In this document: one piece after another, positions 18,328 to 27,406 of the stretch
Layout: each line of letters starts with the position of its first letter
Position numbering within the stretch: position 1 is the stretch's first letter
From: Sphingomonas sp. Leaf242
GTDB lineage: Bacteria > Pseudomonadota > Alphaproteobacteria > Sphingomonadales > Sphingomonadaceae
Direction of reading: 5' to 3'
Length of the DNA stretch: 64,000 nt
NCBI RefSeq assembly: GCF_001422045.1
Contig: NZ_LMLW01000007.1
Coordinates: forward strand, 496,001 to 560,000
Notes under the pieces: model-generated
Told to the model about the DNA's origin: nothing
Database searches by the model: none
What the model saw: the letters and a program-made list of their open reading frames with translations, nothing else
Translations under genes and position numbers: made by a program

Positions 18328-18360
18328 ACGGCCTGCCACCCTTCGGGGTGAGCAGGCCGT
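18328..18360. terminator. Bidirectional intrinsic terminator hairpin
   Basis: ACGGCCTGC-C-ACCC, loop TTCG, GGGTGAGCAGGCCGT: a 13-base-pair stem with one bulge between the convergent acyl-CoA dehydrogenase and DUF1488-like genes. A GAAAACG run on its left gives a short T-tract for leftward transcription; the rightward flank (ATTCGT) is poorer in T. Confidence 0.65.
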
Positions 18361-18428
18361 ATTCGTATCAGTCGCAGCGCAGACAGCGCTACGATCACCC
18401 GGTGAGCCGCCATGCCGCGACTGCCGGC

Positions 18429-18698
18429 TTATTCCAGATCGTTCTCGTCAACGACGACGGTGGTTGCCGACGGCTTGCGCTCGATCGCGGCAAGGCAGGC
18501 GTCGATGATGTCGTCGTTGAAGCGGTTGAACAGCTCGATGCCGTCGTCCTCGGGCTCGTCGCCACTGAGTTCCTTGAGAACTGCGTATTTCACCGCGAAC
18601 TCATATTCGTCGCCGTCGAACTCGCCGGTAAATTCGATCTGCTTCTCGACGTCGTTATCGACGACGCTCGACTGGTCGATTTCGAGACTGTTTGCCAT
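18429..18698 (-). CDS. Small DUF1488-like protein
   Basis: An 89-residue acidic protein starting MANSLEIDQSSVV, with the centre GEFDGDEYEFAVKYAVLKEL and then GIELFNRFNDDIIDACLAA. This pattern (G..Y.FAV..AVL..L, ELF..F.DDI) resembles DUF1488 as I remember it; I hold this as likely, not certain. ATG 18698 is supported by AAGGAG seven bases upstream; an extension to 18767 has no such signal. No function is known. A strong terminator hairpin lies downstream. Confidence 0.65.
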   Translation of the reverse strand: MANSLEIDQSSVVDNDVEKQIEFTGEFDGDEYEFAVKYAVLKELSGDEPEDDGIELFNRFNDDIIDACLAAIERKPSATTVVVDENDLE

Positions 18699-18827
18699 GC
18701 TGGAACTCCTTGGATTCACGCGTCTACTGCCTGCCCTCGGGCGACAGCGCAAGCCGTCGTCTGCCATCGCGAACGTCGATGACCGATCGCAATCGATGTC
18801 ACCGCCTTCGGCTGGATGCGAAGGCGC

Positions 18828-19163
18828 TCAGATCGACAGATCGCGGCGCCTGATCTCGCCCAACACCGCCTCGGCAACGGGGTTGCCGATGTCGCCACCC
18901 GACTGCCGATACGCGTCGAGCAACTCCGCATCCGACGCGCCGTGCAACAAGGCGTCGGTCTCGGCCGTGAACGTGGCGGCTTCCTGCGCCGCCATCTCGG
19001 CCGCATCGTCACTCGACACCGTTGGCGCGGCACCCGGATCGGGCGCGTGCGCCATCGCAGCATCCTGCTTGAAGACGTCGAAAGCCTCGGCGGCTTCGTT
19101 ACGCTCCACGATGGCGATCTCTAGACGCGTGAACAGGTCGAGCGGCGATACAGTATTTTCCAT
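18828..19163 (-). CDS. Hypothetical acidic protein
   Basis: A 111-residue soluble protein starting MENTVSPLDLFTRLEIAIVERNEAAE. It is predicted mostly helical and Ala/Asp/Glu-rich in the middle (GAAPTVSSDDAAEMAAQEAA), with a C-terminal segment ASDAELLDAYRQSGGDIGNP. No domain recognised. It lies 129 bases upstream of the DUF1488-like gene on the same strand and could share its transcript. Confidence 0.5.
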   Translation of the reverse strand: MENTVSPLDLFTRLEIAIVERNEAAEAFDVFKQDAAMAHAPDPGAAPTVSSDDAAEMAAQEAATFTAETDALLHGASDAELLDAYRQSGGDIGNPVAEAVLGEIRRRDLSI

Positions 19164-19299
19164 GCGAACAGCTTATCCGCACTTCGTGGGTCCGAGTAAA
19201 TGGTTTGCGAGCCTCCCATCCGGCAGTGACGGCCGAAAGTGAGACCACCGCATCCAACGCACGCGCGCGTCCGTAGCTAGGAATCGGAGGAGGATCGTC

Positions 19300-19467
19300 A
19301 TGGGACATGAATGCTGGCTTCCAGAAGCCGATCGGCAGCTTGTTCAACAATATAAGTCGGGTGTCGACGTCGCCGAAATAGCCGAGTCCTTCGGCAGGAC
19401 GGTCAGCGCGGTGCGCACGCGGGTGGGGACGCTTGGCTTGCAGAGGCGCAAAACGACGAAGAGTTGA
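19300..19467 (+). CDS. Small 55-residue helix-turn-helix (SANT/GcrA-like) protein
   Basis: A short frame preceded by a very strong ribosome-binding site (GGAGGAGG, six bases from the ATG). The product has the spacing of small bacterial SANT/GcrA-like DNA-binding modules: W6-x2-E9-x3-L14, then YKSGVDVAEIAESFGRTVSA, and VRTRVGTLGLQRR. That is a helix, a second helix with EIA, and a recognition helix with GRT-x2-AVR, ending in a basic tail. It stands alone between two leftward genes. Such proteins are easily missed because of their length. DNA binding is inference from the pattern. Confidence 0.7.
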   Translation: MGHECWLPEADRQLVQQYKSGVDVAEIAESFGRTVSAVRTRVGTLGLQRRKTTKS

Positions 19468-19483
19468 ACCTTCGAGGCGCGCC

Positions 19484-21235
19484 TTATTCGAGCGCGATCC
19501 TTTTCGCGCGATCGGCCACATGGGGGGCGATCGCCAGTGCCGCGGCCTTGTTGCTTGCGGCCTCGCTCGCTCTGCCGGCCTTCGCGGCGGCCACGCCACG
19601 CGAATAGAGCGACCAGGCGTTGCGGGGACTGATCTTCAACGCGGCGTCATAGTCCGCGAGCGCGGCGTCGAACTCGCCGCGACGCAGTCGGACTAGCCCC
19701 CGGCTGTCCAGATACGCCGCATTGCCGGGAATCAGCCTGAGTGCGGCGTTGCAGTCCGACAGCGCCTTGTCGAGTTCGCGATTAAGCTGGCCACGCGCCC
19801 AACACCGTCCGTTCAACGCCGTCGATCGCGCAGCGTCCTCGGGATGTGCTCGAAACCACTGATCGTAATTCACCAGCGCGGCCGCCGGCATCTCGATCCG
19901 GTCATACAGTCCCCCAAGTGCCAGCCGACGATCGGAGGAGGGCGCGAGCGACGCATCCGCCGCCTTGATATCCGCGGTCGCGCCATCGCGATCGCCACCA
20001 CTCAACCGCAGCCCGGCACGGACAATACGCGCGTCTCCATCGCCTGGCGCGAGCGTGATGGCATGATCGAGGTCCGACAAGGCTGGCAGCATCTGCCGAT
20101 TGGCGAGACGGGCCATCGCACGTTGCTGATAATACCGGGCTTCGTTCGGCGCCATCGCGACCGCCTTGTCGAAGTCGGCAAGCGCCTCGGTGAGTTTCCG
20201 GTTCGACGCCAGGACCGCGCCCCGCCGGCTGTATCCAGCCGCATCGGTCGGTTCGGCCCCCTTGTCGGCCAGATCGATTGCCTTGCCGTCGGCGCTGCGC
20301 GCGCCGGACGGCGACAGGCCGAACACGGGTCCGCCTTCATAGGTGAAGAACATCGTCCGGATCGCGTTCGACACGAAGACCCGGTGCGTCAGGAAGAAGT
20401 CGGCGCCGATCAGCATGTCGGCATCGACCAGGGTCAGTTCGGCGATACGGATCTTGGGTTTCCTGATGAGTTCGCCACCAATATCGATCGTGTCGAACGG
20501 CGCGTACCACGAGCGCAGCTGGCGTGATCCGATCCCGCTGCTCATGCCATCCGCAACGACATCCGGCGAGTTCGGGGTCACGCCCAGGCGCTTGGCCGCC
20601 GCCAGGGTCATGACCGACGATGGCGCCCCGGTATCGAACACCGCGCGAACTGCGTGGCCGTTGATGAGGACGGTGCCGATGGTGTGCGGCTTGAACGGCC
20701 CGGTCTCCGACCCGCTGAGCTTCACCGTCGATACCGGCCTGTCGCCGGACCAATAGGCGAGGTTCGCCTTGCCGCAATCCTTCGCCACCATCAGCCGGAC
20801 CATCCCGTGGGGCAGGTCGTATTCGACATCGCGCAGACCGAGGATGTTCTGGCCGAGCAAACCCGCCGTTCCGGTGTCGCTGCCACCGACGACGAACGAG
20901 ATTTTGGGGACCGTCACGCCACCCAGTGTCAGGTTCTGGACCATGGCATATCCAGCGGATGCGTCGCCGTTGATGCCTTTCAACCGGAAATTGCCGGGAA
21001 GCGAATCGACTTTCAGTCCGAACTCCGTGGCGGTCGCACGCGCGATCATGCTGTAGAACGCACCGCTGTCGAGGATCATGCGCGCATCGCGTCCGCCGAA
21101 TTGTGCGGTCACCATCGGCCGACGGCCTGCCATCGTCACCGGCAGTTCCAGCATCTTGCCAATCTGACATGCGGCGGATGCAGGGGCAGGGGCCAGAAGC
21201 ACGAAAGCAGCAAACGCCAAGGTTTTGAATGCCAT
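19484..21235 (-). CDS. Secreted protein with two retropepsin-like aspartic protease domains and C-terminal TPR repeats
   Basis: A 583-residue protein starting MAFKTLAFAAFVLLAP with signal cleavage near ASA-A (about residue 21). Two clan AA aspartic-protease units follow: the first has LDSGAFYSMI (Asp56) and LLGQNILGL, the second has FDTGAPSSVM (Asp201) and MLIGADFFL. From about residue 315 to the end there are tandem tetratricopeptide repeats, for example ALADFDKAVAMAPNEARYYQ and ALADYDAALKISPRNAW. The chain therefore has both catalytic Asp motifs in one polypeptide, unlike dimeric retropepsins, and a protein-binding platform. ATG 21235 is chosen for the signal peptide; longer frames run into the tRNA. 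It probably acts in the periplasm; its target is unknown. Confidence 0.85.
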   Translation of the reverse strand: MAFKTLAFAAFVLLAPAPASAACQIGKMLELPVTMAGRRPMVTAQFGGRDARMILDSGAFYSMIARATATEFGLKVDSLPGNFRLKGINGDASAGYAMVQNLTLGGVTVPKISFVVGGSDTGTAGLLGQNILGLRDVEYDLPHGMVRLMVAKDCGKANLAYWSGDRPVSTVKLSGSETGPFKPHTIGTVLINGHAVRAVFDTGAPSSVMTLAAAKRLGVTPNSPDVVADGMSSGIGSRQLRSWYAPFDTIDIGGELIRKPKIRIAELTLVDADMLIGADFFLTHRVFVSNAIRTMFFTYEGGPVFGLSPSGARSADGKAIDLADKGAEPTDAAGYSRRGAVLASNRKLTEALADFDKAVAMAPNEARYYQQRAMARLANRQMLPALSDLDHAITLAPGDGDARIVRAGLRLSGGDRDGATADIKAADASLAPSSDRRLALGGLYDRIEMPAAALVNYDQWFRAHPEDAARSTALNGRCWARGQLNRELDKALSDCNAALRLIPGNAAYLDSRGLVRLRRGEFDAALADYDAALKISPRNAWSLYSRGVAAAKAGRASEAASNKAAALAIAPHVADRAKRIALE

Positions 21236-21440
21236 ACACCGCCCCTGAAAGACACGCCTGCCGTCGGAATTGACCGATGGTGCGCGTGTCATCGCGCGAC
21301 GACTTCGCAAATGCAATCGGCAGTTTCGCGTGTCTGAAAACGCAGCGACAGGATGAGATCGTGGGTTTTCGAGCCTGCAACGGGGCTTGCTCGTCTCGGC
21401 TATGGCCGAAAGCGTCTCGGTACAGGATGTTCCGAAAACG

Positions 21441-21518
<78 letters not shown>

Positions 21519-21527
21519 ACGGCGCTG

Positions 21528-21556
21528 CGGTTAGGCGTAGTCGGCGGGATGCGCAA
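21528..21556 (-). promoter_or_regulatory. Possible tRNA-Pro promoter
   Basis: On the minus strand TTGCGC (21556-21551) and TAACCG (21533-21528) are separated by 17 bases, and the -10-like box ends nine bases before the tRNA 5-prime end. The spacing fits a sigma-70 promoter but the boxes are only partial matches. Confidence 0.3.
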
Positions 21557-21731
21557 GCGCGTTATGATCTTTGTGTGACACGCCGGTGGCGGATCGCGCA
21601 GGAATTGCGCAGGCGGGGGATCCGGGTGTGCGAGGTTGAACGTGTCGATCGCGCGACGATACGAGGTTCCGATCGCGATCTCCCTGTGGCACAGCCGGCC
21701 AATGGGTGGCTCATCGACAGCAGCGGCGCGG

Positions 21732-22748
21732 ATGCGCAGGATTTTCATCGGCGTTATCGCCATGATGGCGGGGAGCAGCCCCGCGCTGGCGCAGGACGAT
21801 GCCGGGTTCCAGGCGTATATGACAACGCTTCGTCAGCAGGCGCTGGCTGACGGCGTGAGCGCGCGGACCGCCGCCGCGGTGTTTCCCACGCTGACGCTCA
21901 ACCAGCGGGTGATCGATCTCGACCGCCAGCAGCCGGGTGCCGCGAACCCCAGCGCAGTGCCGGCGTTCGCTCCCTATCGGATCCAGCATGTCGACGCGGC
22001 GCGGATCGCACGCGGTCGCCAGAACTATCTCGCACAACGCTCGCGGTTGCAGCGGATCGAACAGACGACGGGGGTACCCGAATCGATCATGGTCGCGATC
22101 TGGGGGCATGAGACGAATTACGGCAGCTATACCGGCGATTTCGATCTGCTGCGCTCGCTCGCCAGCCTCGCCTATGAGGGGCGGCGCCGGTCGCTGTTCG
22201 CAGGCGAGTTCATCGCCGGGCTCAAGATGCTCGATCGCGGCGTGACGCGCGACCAGTTGAAGGGGAGCTGGGCAGGCGCCACCGGCAATCCGCAATTCCT
22301 GCCTTCGATCTATCTCCGCCTCGCCCGCGACGGCGATGGCGACGGGCGCGCGGACATCTGGAACAGCCCGGCGGATACGCTGGCATCGATCGGCAACTAC
22401 TTCGTCGACGCCGGATGGCGTGCAGGCCAGCCTTGGGGTGTCGCCGTGAACGTACCGGCCGGGTTCGACCGATCGGAAGTCCGCAACCGCTTGGTATCGC
22501 CGCGCTGCCCGCGCGTGTTCGAGCGGCACAGCGGCTGGCGGACGATCGCCGAATGGCGTGCACTCGGGATCTCGCCGCAGGGCCGCAGCCTGCCCGCCGA
22601 CAGCGTGATGGCGACGCTGCTCGAGCCGGACGGGCAGGGGGCGACCGCGTATCTGCTCACCAGCAACTACCGCGTGATCCTCGATTACAACTGCTCGAAT
22701 TTCTACGCGTTGTCGGTCGGGCTGCTCGCCGACGCGGTCGAACGCTAG
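21732..22748 (+). CDS. Lytic murein transglycosylase (MltB-like)
   Basis: Cleaves the glycan strand of peptidoglycan to 1,6-anhydro ends in the periplasm. The 338-residue protein starts MRRIFIGVIAMMAGSSPALAQ, a normal signal peptide; an in-frame ATG at 21702 would lengthen its basic part. The catalytic glutamate is in AIWGHETNYGSYTGDFD, followed by SLAYEGRRRSLFAGEF and GSWAGATGNPQFLPS, all features of the SLT_2/MltB family. There is no lipobox, so it is probably soluble rather than a lipoprotein as in E. coli MltB. It is followed after 99 bases by a D,D-carboxypeptidase gene. Confidence 0.92.
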   Translation: MRRIFIGVIAMMAGSSPALAQDDAGFQAYMTTLRQQALADGVSARTAAAVFPTLTLNQRVIDLDRQQPGAANPSAVPAFAPYRIQHVDAARIARGRQNYLAQRSRLQRIEQTTGVPESIMVAIWGHETNYGSYTGDFDLLRSLASLAYEGRRRSLFAGEFIAGLKMLDRGVTRDQLKGSWAGATGNPQFLPSIYLRLARDGDGDGRADIWNSPADTLASIGNYFVDAGWRAGQPWGVAVNVPAGFDRSEVRNRLVSPRCPRVFERHSGWRTIAEWRALGISPQGRSLPADSVMATLLEPDGQGATAYLLTSNYRVILDYNCSNFYALSVGLLADAVER

Positions 22749-22847
22749 GAATTTGCGCGCAACGGATACGTGACGCGGTCGCCGGGCGCGGCTATGACCT
22801 GCATCACATCCTGCCCACGGACCGCCCTTTTGCTCACGGAATACCCC

Positions 22848-24011
22848 ATGAAGAAGCTGATCGTCGCACCGCTCGTTGCCCTTGCGCTCGCGCACCCGTC
22901 CATCGCCGCTGCGCCGCAGTTCCAGACCGCAGCGCCGATTGCGTATATGGAGGATCTGTCGTCGGGCGCCGTGCTGTTCGAGCGTGACGCCAATCGCCGC
23001 ATGCCGCCGGCGTCGCTCGCCAAGATGATGACCGTCTATGTCGCGTTCGACATGGTCAAGAAGGGCGAACTGAAGCTCGACCAGATGATGCCCGTCCGCC
23101 CTGAGACGTGGGCAAAATGGCATGGTCCCTCCGCAGGTTCGACGATGTTCCTGTCGTCGGGTGAGAACGTCAGCGTCGCCAATCTGCTGTACGGCATCGT
23201 CACGCTGTCGGGCAACGACGCGTGCATCGTGCTCGCCGAGGGTATCTCCGGGTCGGAGCAGGCGTTCACCGAGCGGATGAACCGCAAGGCCGCCGAACTA
23301 GGGCTCAAGGACAGCCATTTCGGCACCGCCAACGGCTGGCCCGACAACGGCGTCACCTATGTCACCGCGCACGATCTCGCCAAGCTCGCTGCGGCCACGA
23401 TCACCAACTATCCCGATCTCTACAAGCAATTCTATTCGAAGCGCGATTTCACCTGGGGCAAGACGATGGGCGGCAGCGCCATCACCCAGGCGAACCGCGA
23501 CCCGATCCTCGGTCGCGTCGCTGGCGCCGACGGGCTGAAGACCGGCCACACCGAGGAGGCCGGTTACGGCTTCACCGGGTCCGCGATCCAGAACGGCCGC
23601 CGCCTGGTGATGGTCGTCGCCGGCCTGACCAGCGCCGGCCAGCGCGCGGAAGAGTCCGTCCGCTTCATGGAATGGGGCTTCCGTGCATGGCAGTCGAAGC
23701 CAATCGTCGCGAAGGGCAAGAAGATCGAGACCGCCGCGGTCCAGCTCGGCGACGCGTCGTCGGTCGGGCTCGTCGCCCCCAAGGCGCTGACCGTAACGCT
23801 GCCAGCCGGCACCTCGCCGACGATGACCGCCAAAGTGGTCTATGAGGGTCCGATCAAGGCGCCGATCAAGGCCGGCCAGCATATCGCCGATCTCGTCGTG
23901 ACGACGTCCGACGGTCTCCAGCAGACGATGCCGCTGGTCGCCGAGAAGGACGTCGCGGTCGCTGGCTTCTTCGGTCGCGCATGGGCAGGGCTGACCGGCT
24001 TCTTTGGCTGA
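22848..24011 (+). CDS. dacC: D-alanyl-D-alanine carboxypeptidase (PBP5/6, DacC family)
   Basis: Removes the terminal D-Ala of peptidoglycan stem peptides, trimming crosslinks. The 387-residue protein starts MKKLIVAPLVALALAH (signal peptide). The penicillin-binding motifs are SLAK (in PPASLAKMMTVY), SGN (VTLSGNDACIV) and KTG (ADGLKTGHTEEAGYG). A C-terminal beta-rich domain, about residues 280-370, precedes FGRAWAGLTGFFG, a short amphipathic end that could bind the inner membrane. The start has only a weak GGA-type ribosome site. It is followed after 28 bases by holB. Confidence 0.94.
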   Translation: MKKLIVAPLVALALAHPSIAAAPQFQTAAPIAYMEDLSSGAVLFERDANRRMPPASLAKMMTVYVAFDMVKKGELKLDQMMPVRPETWAKWHGPSAGSTMFLSSGENVSVANLLYGIVTLSGNDACIVLAEGISGSEQAFTERMNRKAAELGLKDSHFGTANGWPDNGVTYVTAHDLAKLAAATITNYPDLYKQFYSKRDFTWGKTMGGSAITQANRDPILGRVAGADGLKTGHTEEAGYGFTGSAIQNGRRLVMVVAGLTSAGQRAEESVRFMEWGFRAWQSKPIVAKGKKIETAAVQLGDASSVGLVAPKALTVTLPAGTSPTMTAKVVYEGPIKAPIKAGQHIADLVVTTSDGLQQTMPLVAEKDVAVAGFFGRAWAGLTGFFG

Positions 24012-24039
24012 TGACTCCGGCGCCGACGGCGTTGCCGGC

Positions 24040-25017
24040 ATGACGCCGATCATCGGCAATACCGCCGCGCAGGCTGCCTTCATGGCGGCGATGCGCGGCG
24101 GTTCGCTGCATCACGCGTGGCTGATCGCCGGACCGCAGGGCGTCGGCAAGGCGAGTTTCGCACGCGCCGCAGCCATGCGGATGCTGGCGGACGCTGCCGA
24201 GCCCGATGGCGGCTCGACCGACCTTGCGGTTCCCGAGGGGAACAGGACGCGGTCGCTGATGGAGGCCGGGTCGCATCCCGACTTCCGCGTGCTGGCGCGC
24301 CTGCCGAAGGATCCCGAGAAGCCCGACCAGGATCTCGCCCGCAGCATCACGATCGCGCAGGTCCGCACGCTGCAACCGTTGTTTGCGACCACCCCGTCGA
24401 TGAGCCCCCGCCGCGTGGTCGTGATCGATGCGATCGACGATCTCGAGCGGGGCGGGGCGAATGCGCTGCTCAAGAATCTTGAGGAACCGCCGGCGGGAAC
24501 GATCTTCCTGCTGGTCAGCCATGCGCCGGGGCGGTTGCTGCCGACGATCCGCTCGCGCTGTCGTCTGCTGCGGTTCGAGGCGCTCTCGGACGGCGAGGTC
24601 GCGACCGCGATCCGGACGTTGCAGCCCGATGCGGACGAGAACGAGGTCGCGGCGCTGGTCCGTGCCAGCGACGGCGCGCCCGGACGCGCGCTGCGCTATG
24701 CAGGGCTCGACATCGCCGCGATCGACGATGCCATCGCCGCGATCGCGCAGGACGGCGACCGCGACAATGGACGCCGGCTGAAGCTGGCCAAGGCTCTGGG
24801 ACTCAAGACCGCGCAACCCCGCTACGAGGCGTTCCTGGATCGCGCCCCCGCGTTCATCGCCGACGCCGCACGGACGCGGTCGGGGCCGGCGCTGCGATCC
24901 GCGCTCGACGCACACACCGCGGCGCGCGAACTGGCCGGCGCTGCGATCGGCCTGTCGCTCGATGCGCAGGCCACCGTGTTCGAGATGGCCGGGATCGTCG
25001 CGACATTGCGCCATTGA
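24040..25017 (+). CDS. holB: DNA polymerase III subunit delta-prime
   Basis: Clamp-loader subunit, 325 residues. The AAA+ core carries AWLIAGPQGVGKASFARA (P-loop), the stretch VVVIDAIDDLERGGANALLK at the Walker B position, and LEEPPAGTIFLLVSHAPGRL before the TIRSRC sensor motif. The N-terminal zinc cysteines of E. coli delta-prime are not seen, as is usual in alphaproteobacteria. ATG 24040 begins MTPIIGNTAAQAAF, the normal start. In sphingomonad genomes I know, tmk often lies between the carboxypeptidase gene and holB; here only 28 bases separate them. Confidence 0.9.
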   Translation: MTPIIGNTAAQAAFMAAMRGGSLHHAWLIAGPQGVGKASFARAAAMRMLADAAEPDGGSTDLAVPEGNRTRSLMEAGSHPDFRVLARLPKDPEKPDQDLARSITIAQVRTLQPLFATTPSMSPRRVVVIDAIDDLERGGANALLKNLEEPPAGTIFLLVSHAPGRLLPTIRSRCRLLRFEALSDGEVATAIRTLQPDADENEVAALVRASDGAPGRALRYAGLDIAAIDDAIAAIAQDGDRDNGRRLKLAKALGLKTAQPRYEAFLDRAPAFIADAARTRSGPALRSALDAHTAARELAGAAIGLSLDAQATVFEMAGIVATLRH

Positions 25018-25067
25018 TCCGCCCGCGCAGGCTTCACCTGATCGGGGTGATGCTCTAGGAGCGCGGC

Positions 25068-26615
25068 ATGGCCGACCCTTTCTATATCACCACCGCGATC
25101 CACTATCCCAATGGCCGTCCGCATATCGGCCATGCGTACGAGATGATCGCCGCCGATGCGATCGCGCGCTTCCAGCGCCAGGCCGGGCGTGACGTCCTGT
25201 TCCAGACCGGCACCGACGAACACGGTCTGAAGATGGTCCAGGCCGCGCGTGACCGCGATATGCCCGTGCGCGAACTCGCCAACGAAATGTCGTCGTATTT
25301 CAACGAGATGGCCGACCGTCTTGGCATCTCGTATGATCGTTTCATCCGCACCGTCGACGAGGATCATTACGCCGCGAGCGCCGCGATCTGGCAGGCGATG
25401 GCGGACGCGGGCGATCTGTATCTTGACCGCTACGAGGGCTGGTATTCGGTCCGCGACGAGGCGTTCTACGACGAGTCAGAGCTGACCGGGGAGGGCGACG
25501 ATCGCCGCTCACCGCAAGGTACGCCGGTCGAATGGACCGCGGAGGAAACCTGGTTCTTCCGCCTGTCGAAATATCAGCAACCCTTGCTCGATCTCTTCGC
25601 CGCCAACCCCGATTTCATCCGCCCCGAAAGCCGCCGCAACGAGGTGATGCGCTTCGTCGAGGGTGGCCTGAAGGATCTGTCCGTTTCGCGGACCAGCTTC
25701 GACTGGGGCGTGCCGGTGCCGGGCAGCCCCGGCCACGTCATGTACGTGTGGGTCGATGCGCTGACCAATTACCTGACCGGGATCGGCTATCCCGACATGA
25801 CCGGCGACAAGGCGAAACACTGGCCGGCAGATATTCATCTGATCGGCAAGGACATCGTCCGCTTCCACGCGGTCTATTGGCCGGCGTTCCTGCTCTCGGC
25901 GGGCATCCCGCTGCCGAAGAGCGTGTTCGGCCACGGCTTCCTTCTCACGCGCGGCGAGAAGATGTCGAAGTCGGTCGGCAACGTCGTCGATCCGATGGCG
26001 CTCGCGGATGCGTTCGGCGTCGATGCGCTGCGCTATTTCTTCTTGCGCGACGTGAGCTTCGGCCAGGACGGCAGCTACTCGCCCGAGGCGATCGTGACCC
26101 GCGTCAACGCCGAGCTGGCGAACAGCTTCGGCAACCTTGCGCAGAGGACATTGTCGTTCATCGCCAAGAACTTGGGCGGTGAGTTTCCCACGCCTGGTAC
26201 GGTCCAGGATGCCGACGGGATACTGATCGAGGAGGTCGTCGTCGCCTGTGCGGGGTTCAAGTCCGCTTTCACCGATCTCGCGCTGTCGCAGGGCATCGAG
26301 GCGTGGATGCGCGGTGTGTTCGCGTGCAACCAGTATATCGACGCGCAGGCACCCTGGGCGCTGCGCAAGACCGATCCCGAGCGGATGAACGCGGTGCTCC
26401 GTACGCTGGTCCGCGCGATCCGCATGCTCGCGATCGCGATCCTGCCGGTGGTTCCGGATTCCGCTGGGAAAGTGCTCGAGCAGATCGGCGCGACCGAGCG
26501 CGACCATGCCGCGATAGACGACGACGGCTGGTATGATCGTGTGGCTGCTTCCGATTTCCGGATCGCACCGCCGGCACCCGTGTTCCCGCGTCTCGAACTG
26601 CCTGCGGAGGCCTGA
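25068..26615 (+). CDS. metG: Methionyl-tRNA synthetase
   Basis: Class I synthetase charging tRNA-Met. The 515 residues form the short type without the C-terminal tRNA-binding appendix. Signatures: TTAIHYPNGRPHIGHAYE (HIGH) near the N-terminus, GTDEHGLKM, the domain VRDEAFYDESELT, HLIGKDIVRFHAVYWPAFL, and GEKMSKSVGNVVDP (KMSKS) about residue 300. The anticodon-binding domain has NQYIDAQAPWALRKTD. Its TGA stop overlaps the tatD start by one base (TGATG). Confidence 0.96.
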   Translation: MADPFYITTAIHYPNGRPHIGHAYEMIAADAIARFQRQAGRDVLFQTGTDEHGLKMVQAARDRDMPVRELANEMSSYFNEMADRLGISYDRFIRTVDEDHYAASAAIWQAMADAGDLYLDRYEGWYSVRDEAFYDESELTGEGDDRRSPQGTPVEWTAEETWFFRLSKYQQPLLDLFAANPDFIRPESRRNEVMRFVEGGLKDLSVSRTSFDWGVPVPGSPGHVMYVWVDALTNYLTGIGYPDMTGDKAKHWPADIHLIGKDIVRFHAVYWPAFLLSAGIPLPKSVFGHGFLLTRGEKMSKSVGNVVDPMALADAFGVDALRYFFLRDVSFGQDGSYSPEAIVTRVNAELANSFGNLAQRTLSFIAKNLGGEFPTPGTVQDADGILIEEVVVACAGFKSAFTDLALSQGIEAWMRGVFACNQYIDAQAPWALRKTDPERMNAVLRTLVRAIRMLAIAILPVVPDSAGKVLEQIGATERDHAAIDDDGWYDRVAASDFRIAPPAPVFPRLELPAEA

Positions 26616-27406
26616 TGCTCGCCGACAGCCATTGCCACCTGAACTACAAGGGCCTCGTCGAGGACCAGCAGGCGGTGCTCGCGCGGGCTAGGGCGCGCGG
26701 CGTCACGGCGATGCTCAACATCTCGACGCGCGAGAGCGAATGGGACGATATCGTCGCCACCGCCGAGCGCGAGCCTGACGTCTGGGCAACGATCGGCATC
26801 CACCCGAACGAGGCTGACGTGTATCCCGACGTGGACGCCGCCAAGCTGATCGAGCGCGCACGGCATCCACGTGTGGTAGGGCTCGGCGAAAGCGGCCTCG
26901 ACTATTTCCGCGACACCTCGGACCGCGCCCGCCAGCAGGCGAGCTTCCGCGCGCACATCGCCGCGTCGCGCGAGACCGGTCTGCCGATCGTCGTCCATAC
27001 GCGCGATGCCGAGGATGATACTGCCGCGATCATGGCCGAAGAGATGGGGAAGGGGGCCTATCCCGGCGTCATCCACTGCTTCACCGCGAGTGGAGCTTTC
27101 GCCGACAAGGCGCTGGATATGGGGCTTTATATCTCGATCTCGGGGATCGTGACGTTCAAGAACGCGCGGGACCTTCAGGAGACCGCCGCACGCCTGCCGA
27201 TCGAACGACTGCTGATCGAGACCGACGCGCCGTTCCTCGCGCCGGTGCCGCATCGCGGAAAGACCGGCGAACCTGGGTTCGTTGCCGACACCGCTGCGTT
27301 TCTCGCCAACCTTCGCGGCGAAAATGTCGAGGAACTGTCGCGCCGTACGGCCGAGAACTTCCACACGCTGTTCGGCAAGACGCGGGTGTCAGGGGCGGCG
27401 GCATGA
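26615..27406 (+). CDS. tatD: TatD-family metal-dependent hydrolase (DNase)
   Basis: A 263-residue TIM-barrel hydrolase of the TatD/YcfH group. Metal ligands: DSHCHLN near the N-terminus, GLGESGLDYF (Glu), VHTRDAEDD (His), HCFTAS (His) and IETDAPFLAPVPHRGK near the C-terminus. Related proteins act as 3-prime exonucleases or on D-aminoacylated substrates. In most bacteria this gene follows metG and holB as here. Coupled to metG (one-base overlap) and to the next gene (ATGA). Confidence 0.93.
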   Translation: MLADSHCHLNYKGLVEDQQAVLARARARGVTAMLNISTRESEWDDIVATAEREPDVWATIGIHPNEADVYPDVDAAKLIERARHPRVVGLGESGLDYFRDTSDRARQQASFRAHIAASRETGLPIVVHTRDAEDDTAAIMAEEMGKGAYPGVIHCFTASGAFADKALDMGLYISISGIVTFKNARDLQETAARLPIERLLIETDAPFLAPVPHRGKTGEPGFVADTAAFLANLRGENVEELSRRTAENFHTLFGKTRVSGAAA

